The translations under genes were made by a program, and so were the position numbers. A DNA stretch of 46,146 nucleotides from contig CAYOQO010000010.1 in NCBI GenBank assembly GCA_964406135.1, positions 1 to 46,146 of the forward strand, written 5' to 3'. The notes beneath the pieces were generated by a model. The model was given only the letters and a program-made list of their open reading frames with translations, did not search any database and was not told where the DNA came from. Origin of the DNA: JACPFN01 sp964406135. Its GTDB lineage: Bacteria > Babelota > Babeliae > Babelales > Chromulinivoraceae. Below, in pieces: positions 40,516 through 46,146 of this stretch (positions are counted from its first letter, which is position 1; each line of letters begins with the position of its first letter).

Positions 40516-41844
40516 ATGATTGAACAAATTTTTTATTACATGGATCAAATTGATGAATTGTTTTGGATGTACGCAGGTGTTCCAGCGCTGTTAATCATCG
40601 GTTTATATCTTTCAATTAAGTCTGGTTTTTTTCAAATTCGTCAATTTCGACATATCCTTAAAATCTTTTATGGATTTACCAAACAAAAAGATGACACAAC
40701 CGCACGTGGTGTCGCGCCGATTCATGCATTTTTTGCATCAGTTGGTGGTGCAATTGGCGTAGGTAATTTAGTAAGTGTATGCATGTCAATTCAAATTGGT
40801 GGCCCAGGTGCTGTATTTTGGATGTGGACGGCAGCGCTTTTAGGAATGTTGGTAAAATATGCCGAAATTTATTTGGGTGTGAAATTTCGTGTGCAAAATA
40901 ATGAAAATAGTTACACGGGCGGACCTATGATCTTTTTAAAGCATGTTCCTGGTGGTTGGTTTTGGTCAATTTTTGCATCATTTTTAATGTGTCTTTATGG
41001 AGTTGAAATTTATATTTTTAGAGTTGTTACCTACAGTATCTCTGATGGTTGGAATTTAAATCCGTTCATGGTAATACCAGCATTGTTACTGTTAGTGATT
41101 GGTGCTGGCCGTGGTGGTGTTAAAATTGTAGGAAAAATTTGTTCATTGGTAATCCCAGTTTTTCTTGCAGCTTATTTGGGTATGGGATTTTATGTTATTT
41201 TCCAAAATTTGCATATGATTCCTGGAATTTTTCATTCAATTTTTGTGCATGCATTTACACCGCATGCAGCAATGGGAGCTTTTGTGGGGAGCACGATGAT
41301 GTTTGCGATGTCGCATGGTGTACGTCGTGCATGCTACACGGGTGACATTGGTGTGGGTTATGCTTCAACTATGCATGCAGAAACGCAAGAATCTGTTCCT
41401 GCAAAACAAGCAGCACTTGGCGTTATCGATATTTTTCTTGATTCTTTTATTGTCTGCACCATGAGTATGCTTTTGGTTTTAATTTCTGGTTTTTGGTATC
41501 AAGATATGAATCCGGTTTTTATGATTTCTCAAACACTTTCAGAGTATTTTCCATATGTTAATCTGATTTGGCCACTCTTTATTTTCTTGCTCGGTTACAC
41601 AACCATGATTGCATTTTTTGCAGCAGGTCGTCGCGCTGCAACTATTTTATCACCAAAATATGGCGCAACAATATACATGATTTTTGCATCTATTTCATTT
41701 TTAACATTTTCATTTTTAGGGACACAAAGTCAATGTGCTGCAGTGATGTCACTGGTTGGTTGTTTGCTTTTGGTTTGTAACATGTACGGAATATTTTTCT
41801 TGCGCGATGAAATTATTTTTGATGTGCGACATGAAGAGAAATAA
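40516..41844 (+). CDS. Sodium:alanine/glycine symporter (AGCS family)
   Basis: 442 residues, usual AGCS length, about 11 membrane helices. Family landmarks: GLYLSIKSGFFQIRQF near the start, then ASVGGAIGVGNLVSVCMSIQ, GGPGAVFWMWTAALLGM, VKYAEIYLGVKFR, GGPMIF, and AMSHGVRRACYTGDIGVGYA with ASTMHAETQESVPAKQA. It imports small neutral amino acids with Na+ (or H+). It would supply amino acids from the host cytoplasm. Confidence 0.92.
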   Translation: MIEQIFYYMDQIDELFWMYAGVPALLIIGLYLSIKSGFFQIRQFRHILKIFYGFTKQKDDTTARGVAPIHAFFASVGGAIGVGNLVSVCMSIQIGGPGAVFWMWTAALLGMLVKYAEIYLGVKFRVQNNENSYTGGPMIFLKHVPGGWFWSIFASFLMCLYGVEIYIFRVVTYSISDGWNLNPFMVIPALLLLVIGAGRGGVKIVGKICSLVIPVFLAAYLGMGFYVIFQNLHMIPGIFHSIFVHAFTPHAAMGAFVGSTMMFAMSHGVRRACYTGDIGVGYASTMHAETQESVPAKQAALGVIDIFLDSFIVCTMSMLLVLISGFWYQDMNPVFMISQTLSEYFPYVNLIWPLFIFLLGYTTMIAFFAAGRRAATILSPKYGATIYMIFASISFLTFSFLGTQSQCAAVMSLVGCLLLVCNMYGIFFLRDEIIFDVRHEEK

Positions 41845-41846
41845 AA

Positions 41847-42491
41847 TTATTCTGCAGGATAGTTTGGCGTGCCTAAAAGTTGTAAAGTTCTTTCAAGGAT
41901 CATAGCGTTACATCGGTAAGGTTGATTTGGTTGAGCAGGATTGATCAATTTCATGTTGCAAAGAGCTGTATCACGTTCTTTGTGCGCGTTATTTTTATGT
42001 TGATTTAAAATTTTTAAATGCGGATAGTAATCAAAAACTGTTTTCCGACTATTGTTTTTTATGGTGGAATCAGCGCCTGCATCAAGCAAGCATTGTGCAA
42101 TGTTTGGACGCAAAGCCATGTACATTAAAGCGGTATTGCCAAATTTATCTTGAGCATTAATGTTGATACCGGCTTTAATTAGAGCTTTGGTTATAGCAAT
42201 TTGTTCTTCAGGTTCTAAATCTTTTGCAATAAATGAAAATGGTTTCATTAAACAAGTTTGTTGAGCTTCTCCAAAGGTAATTTTATTGATATTAATCATT
42301 GGATCTTTTAGTAATTTCAAAATTACGTTTAGGTAATCTTTTATTTGAAAATAATAATTGCAATAAGCAAATTTTTTAAATGTATCCTGTAATTGTTGTT
42401 CTTTTTCATTGAGGTTTTTATCTGATGTTTGACTGAGATTTGTACTAAAAAAGAATAAAAAAACAATGAAAAATTTAAAAAATTGCTTCAT
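41847..42491 (-). CDS. Exported ankyrin-repeat protein
   Basis: 214 residues; signal peptide about 1-21 (FFKFFIVFLFFFSTNLSQT). Two to three ankyrin units in the middle: an altered one around MKPFSFIAKDLEPEEQIAIT, then INAQDKFGNTALMYMALRPN and IAQCLLDAGADSTIKNNSRK, each with the TALxxA or GAD-type turns. The C-terminus is basic with two Cys. Ankyrin proteins with signals are frequent effectors of intracellular bacteria; this one is short and its destination is unknown. Confidence 0.8.
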   Translation of the reverse strand: MKQFFKFFIVFLFFFSTNLSQTSDKNLNEKEQQLQDTFKKFAYCNYYFQIKDYLNVILKLLKDPMININKITFGEAQQTCLMKPFSFIAKDLEPEEQIAITKALIKAGININAQDKFGNTALMYMALRPNIAQCLLDAGADSTIKNNSRKTVFDYYPHLKILNQHKNNAHKERDTALCNMKLINPAQPNQPYRCNAMILERTLQLLGTPNYPAE

Positions 42492-42499
42492 GCGAATCC

Positions 42500-43198
42500 T
42501 TACATTTTTTGAAGGGTTGCAATCTCTTTGTCTGTTAATGTGCGATAGTGACCAAGCGGTAACCCTTTTTTGGTTAATCCTGCAAAATTAACACGATCAA
42601 GTTTTTCTACAAAATAACGAAGTTCTTTAAATAATCGTTTAATGATATGTTTTTTTCCACTGTGGATTGTGACAATCAAGACATGCTTTGATTTTGGTGA
42701 TGCGTAAATAACATTATCAACTTTCATTAAACCATCTTCAAGTTTAATGCCAGTTTTTAAACGTTCTAAAGCTTCTTCGCTGACATCTTTATGCAAGCTG
42801 ACTTGATATGTTTTTGCAATTTTGAATTTTGGATGGGACAATTTTTGAGTCAATTCACCATCATTGGTCATTAAAAGTACACCAGTTGTGTTACGATCAA
42901 GGCGTCCGATAGGGTACAATCGCTCTTTGATATTTGAAAAAAAATGAGCAACAGTTTGACGATCTTTGGTATCAGATAAGGTGCAAATTACATCTTTTGG
43001 TTTGTTGAATAAAAAATATAATTTTTTTTGTTCGGAGATTAATTTGTTGTTGACTTTAACCGTGTCATCAGGTGTAAGTTCATAAAAAGGTTCGGTAATT
43101 ACCAGGCCTTTGACTTTAACTTTACCAGTTTTGATCAGTTCTGTTGCTTTACGCCGCGAGCAGTGTCCGGCATTGGCTAAAAATTTGCTGAGTTTCAT
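42500..43198 (-). CDS. RsuA/RluB-family pseudouridine synthase
   Basis: 232 residues from ATG 43198 (MKLSKFLANAGHCSRR, the canonical S4-like start); an in-frame GTG 12 bases upstream is less likely. S4 domain about 1-60, then the catalytic domain with GRLDRNTTGVLLMTNDGELT, where the Asp after L in GRLD is the catalytic nucleophile. HSGKKHIIKRLF replaces the usual (E/Q)GRNRQ-RRM motif. It isomerises a uridine in 16S or 23S rRNA; RluB versus RsuA cannot be fixed by eye. Confidence 0.88.
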   Translation of the reverse strand: MKLSKFLANAGHCSRRKATELIKTGKVKVKGLVITEPFYELTPDDTVKVNNKLISEQKKLYFLFNKPKDVICTLSDTKDRQTVAHFFSNIKERLYPIGRLDRNTTGVLLMTNDGELTQKLSHPKFKIAKTYQVSLHKDVSEEALERLKTGIKLEDGLMKVDNVIYASPKSKHVLIVTIHSGKKHIIKRLFKELRYFVEKLDRVNFAGLTKKGLPLGHYRTLTDKEIATLQKM

Positions 43199-43216
43199 GA
43201 TAGGGTACACTTTTTG

Positions 43217-43714
43217 TTATTTTGAAAAATGTTCATTTAAATCGTCGAGTAAAAAAGAGAGATTGGCATTAAGTTGTGCGTTGTAGGTAATTGCCCATTG
43301 TTGATAACACGTTGTAAAAATATCTATTCTATCCTGAGCAGAAAGACTTGCTAAAAATTCTGCAGTTTGACCATATTTGCAAAGATAATGACTGTATTCT
43401 AAAAAATGAAGGTACATAGTATTAACATGCATTTGATTATCAATGTCATACATCATAGCTTTATATCGTTCAATGCCAAGATTTACTGTTGCGGCAAGTT
43501 GTGCAACGTTTTTATTTGTTTGATAATTGGAAAACATGAATAAAAGTCCTTGATCGAGTGATCCAATGAGTAAATGCATTTTTTCTTCGTTCGATAAATT
43601 TGCATAAAAACCACGAGTTTGCTCGGTGATTTCAATTTCTTCTTCATCTGAGATTAAAAAGCAATTGTTCATCATAAAAATAAAAGCAATAAAGTAATTT
43701 TTCTTTAAAAACAT
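43217..43714 (-). CDS. Exported helical protein, unknown function
   Basis: 165 residues; signal peptide about 1-21 (KKNYFIAFIFMMNNCFLIS). An acidic start of the mature part (DEEEIEITEQ) is followed by helix-rich sequence with LSNEEKMHLLIGSLDQGLLF. No family recognised. It is divergent from the membrane protein gene at 43812; their start regions share the 43715-43811 segment. Confidence 0.6.
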   Translation of the reverse strand: MFLKKNYFIAFIFMMNNCFLISDEEEIEITEQTRGFYANLSNEEKMHLLIGSLDQGLLFMFSNYQTNKNVAQLAATVNLGIERYKAMMYDIDNQMHVNTMYLHFLEYSHYLCKYGQTAEFLASLSAQDRIDIFTTCYQQWAITYNAQLNANLSFLLDDLNEHFSK

Positions 43715-43811
43715 GATAGAACCTTTGAGTAAACAGAAGAATTGGATAACCTTATTTTTTAAGTATACGTTGATAAATTTTTACGTCAAAAAAGCAAAAA
43801 AGGTAAAAGTC

Positions 43812-44339
43812 ATGATTTTGGGTACTGCTTTTTTTAAAATATTTCATTGGTGGTTTATTATCGTTCAAATGGTTTTTTTTAATCCGTTAGTTGTTTTAAA
43901 GGTTGCATTTTTATGGTTGAGCATGAGTTTTGCAATTTCGTATCTTTTTTTCTTGCTCCTGCACAAGCATGATGTTGTGCAGATTCGTGCAAACTTGGCT
44001 CAAGCACTTGGTAAAAGTTTTGTTATGGGATTTTTTGCTGCAACGTTGTTGGCTGCATTGTATCAATTTATTTTGGATAATTTTATGATTTCAAAATTTT
44101 TTGCAACACAGCAAAATATGATTCAAAGTTTGCATATATTTTCATCTGAATTTATGGATTTATATAAAAAAATATGTTTTTTTACCGTACTTTTAAGTGG
44201 ACTTTTTGCAGCGCATTATGTGGGTGAAATGCTTGATACTTGGTATGAAAAATATATTGCACATAGATATGGTTGGAGTATCATGGCTGCAACGCTTTTG
44301 TGCTGGGGCTTTTTGTGGGGCGTGAATTATGTAATTTGA
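43812..44339 (+). CDS. Membrane protein, unknown function
   Basis: 175 residues from ATG 43812, chosen because AGG at 43801-43803 within AAAAAAGGT gives a good ribosome site. The frame is open back to 43713, but that start has no Shine-Dalgarno and overlaps the divergent gene. About five membrane helices; a basic GKSFVMGFFAATLL and a long helix pair at the C-terminus (YGWSIMAATLLCWGFLWG). No family recognised. Confidence 0.6.
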   Translation: MILGTAFFKIFHWWFIIVQMVFFNPLVVLKVAFLWLSMSFAISYLFFLLLHKHDVVQIRANLAQALGKSFVMGFFAATLLAALYQFILDNFMISKFFATQQNMIQSLHIFSSEFMDLYKKICFFTVLLSGLFAAHYVGEMLDTWYEKYIAHRYGWSIMAATLLCWGFLWGVNYVI

Positions 44340-44343
44340 GTTG

Positions 44344-44793
44344 TTATTCGTACAGCAAAATCTTGGTATGATCGGGTAATACAATAGTTTGTGCAATAAA
44401 AATAAAATCATTGCGTAAAATTTCAAATACTGGCTGTTGTAATATTTTTTTCCAATTTTTTTCTGGTGGTAAAAAACTTACTTTGCTCACAAAATGTTCT
44501 GGATGATGGGGCATGCATTGATAAAAATCAACATTACGTCTCCAGTGATCAGGGTGCTTGTTACTTTGGGGATAAATTCTTGTACTGTTAACACAAGCAA
44601 TACCGGTAAATTTTTGGCAATTGGGACGAGGGTCTTCAAAATAATAGGTTGATGAATAGTATAAAATCCAATCACCAACATTCATTTTTTCAAGTGGTTC
44701 GCGCGGTCCCATGTTAATTTGTGTGTAGCCTTTATCTCGTACAATGTGCACATGTTCTTGAGCCGCGTTGCAAACCCAATAACGACGCATCAT
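44344..44793 (-). CDS. EVE-domain protein (UPF0310 type)
   Basis: 149 residues, one EVE (PUA-like) domain. RYWVCNAAQEHVHIVRDKGY, GPREPLEKMNVGDWILYYSS, CQKFTGIACV, WRRNVDFYQC and NDFIFIAQTI match the UPF0310 order: W-x-x-x-x-x-x-E-H-V, (G-x-x-x-P-L-x-x-M-x-x-G-D-W-x-x-Y-Y-S), F-x-x-I, R-R-V and the late D-F-x-x-I. EVE domains bind modified bases in DNA or RNA; the role of the stand-alone form is not firmly known. Confidence 0.85.
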   Translation of the reverse strand: MMRRYWVCNAAQEHVHIVRDKGYTQINMGPREPLEKMNVGDWILYYSSTYYFEDPRPNCQKFTGIACVNSTRIYPQSNKHPDHWRRNVDFYQCMPHHPEHFVSKVSFLPPEKNWKKILQQPVFEILRNDFIFIAQTIVLPDHTKILLYE

Positions 44794-44889
44794 TACACTC
44801 TCCTTTTTTGTAAGTGTATTTTGTTTAAAAACCTAAAAGCAATAATTTTAATTTTTTTTGCAAAATCTGTTTTGTGAGCGTAAAAATAT

Positions 44890-44898
44890 TGTTATACT
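44890..44898 (+). promoter_or_regulatory. Extended -10 promoter of the two microproteins
   Basis: TGTTATACT, identical in form to the pot-operon element at 19656. TTGTGA at 44872-44877 could be a weak -35 with a 15-base spacer. ATG follows at 44942. Confidence 0.55.
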
Positions 44899-44941
44899 TG
44901 ATGGGCATTTTAATTTTTTTATAACTTTTATAAGGATTTTT

Positions 44942-45163
44942 ATGAATAAAATTTCATTCTTTTTTTTCGCTGTGATGATGTGTGGTAACTTTTGTGTGCA
45001 AGCAGGAAAAAATCGACATCAAGATGCAAATATCTTTGAGCATGGTCGTGATTATGATAACGCTCGCGTCAAACCTCACAATAAAAAAGAAGATCGTGAA
45101 GAAAATAGAAGTGGACATGTGCCAAGAAATAAAGATTATAAACCTTTTACAAGATCAAAATAG
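44942..45163 (+). CDS. Exported charged microprotein 1
   Basis: 73 residues from ATG 44942 (ATAAGGATTTTT upstream). Signal peptide about 1-20 (KISFFFFAVMMCGNFCVQA|GK). The mature 53 residues are almost all charged or polar (HGRDYDNARVKPHNKKEDRE) and probably disordered. No family. It is followed after 39 bases by a second gene of the same style. Confidence 0.6.
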   Translation: MNKISFFFFAVMMCGNFCVQAGKNRHQDANIFEHGRDYDNARVKPHNKKEDREENRSGHVPRNKDYKPFTRSK

Positions 45164-45202
45164 TTGGATATAAAAATTAAAAATGTTGAGGAGCAAAATT
45201 TT

Positions 45203-45436
45203 ATGAAAAAAATAAACCTGGTAGCGTTATTGATAGGATTTGTTGTAAATCTGCAAGGCTCGGAAAAATTTTCTTGTCATCGTTCTGTTCATGATCGTGA
45301 TGATCGTGATATGAAATCTAGAAATGTTTCAACATTTAATCAAACAAAAGTTGATGCTTTTAACAATGTTGCAAATGTTGCAATTTCAAAGCATAAGCAT
45401 AGTCAGCAAAATAGAACAAAAAAGCCTCGAGATTAA
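45203..45436 (+). CDS. Exported charged microprotein 2
   Basis: 77 residues from ATG 45203 with TGAGGAG at 45187-45193. Signal peptide about 1-19 (KKINLVALLIGFVVNLQG|SE). The mature part is rich in His, Asp, Arg and Lys (RSVHDRDDRDMKSRN; SKHKHSQQNRTKKPRD). The stop codon lies in the loop of the terminator that follows. Similar build to microprotein 1 suggests a related role. Confidence 0.6.
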   Translation: MKKINLVALLIGFVVNLQGSEKFSCHRSVHDRDDRDMKSRNVSTFNQTKVDAFNNVANVAISKHKHSQQNRTKKPRD

Positions 45437-45450
45437 TCGAGGCTTTTTTT
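45421..45450 (+). terminator. Rho-independent terminator overlapping microprotein 2 stop
   Basis: AAAGCCTCGA pairs with TCGAGGCTTT around loop GATTAA, which contains the TAA stop, followed by a T-run to 45450. The A-tract before the stem gives a U-run on the opposite strand, so it can also serve the convergent ABC-2 permease gene. Confidence 0.9.
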
Positions 45451-45452
45451 AT

Positions 45453-46146
45453 TTATAAACAATCCATACGTTGTTTTAAATTTTTAATTCCCAGGTACCC
45501 AAACAAAATAGTAAATCCTGTTAATGCTGCAATACAATTCCAGTAGGGCAGTGAAAGTGCAGGATTGAGCCCTGCTGCTCGTGCACCTTCAACAGCATAC
45601 GTTAAAGGATTCAGCAAATTAAGATACGCAAGTGCTGGAGATGTTTGATATAAATCTTTCCATGAAAATTGAAAACCGGCTAAAAACCATAATGGAAAAA
45701 GAATTCGTTGCCACATATTTGCAATTTTAAATAGATCATGCATTTTGCTTGCTAAAAATAAAGCAAAAAATCCTGAAAATAAACAGGTTAGTATGGTTAA
45801 AAAATAAAATTTACAAAATGAAAAATATTGAAATGAAAAAGAATTCCAAAGTAATACTTTTCCAAAAGGAAGAATCAAAAGAGTTGTTATAAATCCTTGA
45901 TATGCATTTGTTATGGCATATTTTAAAAAAATCCATGATTGTGGAATTGGCAGGGTTAGTTCATAGTGTAAATTGCTACTTGAATCATTCATGTTTGAAA
46001 TTAATATGATGATATTGTGAAATGGAGTAAAAATTCCTTGAACGCATGCAAGTGTTACGACAATGAATGGTCCATAATCTGCAGAAACTCCACGTTCAAT
46101 CATAATGTAACCAAAAACAATAATATTGATGGTTGACCAAAATAAA
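45453..46146 (-). CDS. ABC-2 type transporter permease (5' end outside the window)
   Basis: The frame stays open past the ATG at 46101-46103 to the window edge (LFWSTINIIVFGYIMIERGV), so the true start lies outside. About six membrane helices with the ABC-2 pattern: FTPFHNIIILISNMN, a middle QSWIFLKYAITNAYQGFITT and a late FLAGFQFSWKDLYQTSP followed by LAYLNLLNPLTYAVEGARAA, which matches the P-x-x-Y-x-x-(N/D)-x-x-R signature of drug or polysaccharide exporters. The substrate is unknown and the ATPase is presumably upstream, outside the window. Confidence 0.8.
   Translation of the reverse strand, partial: LFWSTINIIVFGYIMIERGVSADYGPFIVVTLACVQGIFTPFHNIIILISNMNDSSSNLHYELTLPIPQSWIFLKYAITNAYQGFITTLLILPFGKVLLWNSFSFQYFSFCKFYFLTILTCLFSGFFALFLASKMHDLFKIANMWQRILFPLWFLAGFQFSWKDLYQTSPALAYLNLLNPLTYAVEGARAAGLNPALSLPYWNCIAALTGFTILFGYLGIKNLKQRMDCL

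Noticed and set aside
43713..43811. Upstream start of the 43812 membrane protein
   Set aside because: No Shine-Dalgarno, overlap with the divergent gene, and it would leave no room for promoters.
1..46146. tRNA or rRNA genes
   Set aside because: No cloverleaf with a GTTCRA-type T-loop or conserved rRNA segment was recognised in the intergenic regions.

Overview
The window is AT-rich DNA from a Gram-negative bacterium with the gene content of a host-dependent (intracellular) organism. It has two tandem nucleotide (ATP/ADP) translocase genes, an exported ankyrin protein, an Omp85 outer-membrane assembly protein, two large outer-membrane barrel proteins and many small exported proteins without recognisable families. 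This fits Candidatus Dependentiae (TM6/Babeliae) best. Chlamydiae or Rickettsiales relatives are less likely alternatives. The assignment is inference from gene content. No rRNA or tRNA gene is visible.

Layout: 1-5322 holds the tail of a possible mechanosensitive channel, then a co-directional surface cluster of one barrel protein and two exported proteins with phage-tail-fibre-like GGTG repeats and a shared C-terminal module. 5324-8503 (minus) holds a PLP-dependent cysteine synthase/CBS-family enzyme and an F0 cluster (small membrane protein, subunit a, and a 314-residue subunit c made of four hairpins). 8610-18434 holds tsaC, an rpsU-rbfA-prepilin peptidase operon, a second barrel protein, gltX and an Omp85 protein. 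18435-19690 holds small exported proteins and a gene-poor stretch. 19706-26210 is a tightly overlapping operon: a His-rich membrane protein, potABCD and metG. 26211-28604 is an accessory island with a 100-N assembly gap, a duplicated metG tail, three exported unknowns (one with ADP-ribosyltransferase-like motifs) and a DUF1653 protein. 28594-31470 (minus) holds the two nucleotide translocases. 31704-35114 (minus) holds an exported glucokinase-like protein and topA. 35316-40313 holds a BatA-BatB-BatC(TPR)-BatD operon, followed by an AGCS amino-acid symporter. 41847-46146 holds an exported ankyrin protein, an RsuA/RluB pseudouridine synthase, an EVE protein, two charged exported microproteins and an incomplete ABC-2 permease.

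How it works together (inference): the cell imports host ATP through the translocases, and polyamines and amino acids through PotABCD and the AGCS symporter. The four-hairpin c subunit keeps an acidic residue in only three of four hairpins. That could favour ATP-driven ion pumping, which would suit a cell that imports its ATP. The barrel, fibre-like and small exported proteins would form the host-facing surface and secretome.

Eleven copies of a short dRS3-like palindrome (ATTCCC-N8-GGGAAT type) are scattered through the window. Eight form four inverted pairs. Three are single, and two of those lie inside coding sequence (metG linker; BatC just after its signal peptide).
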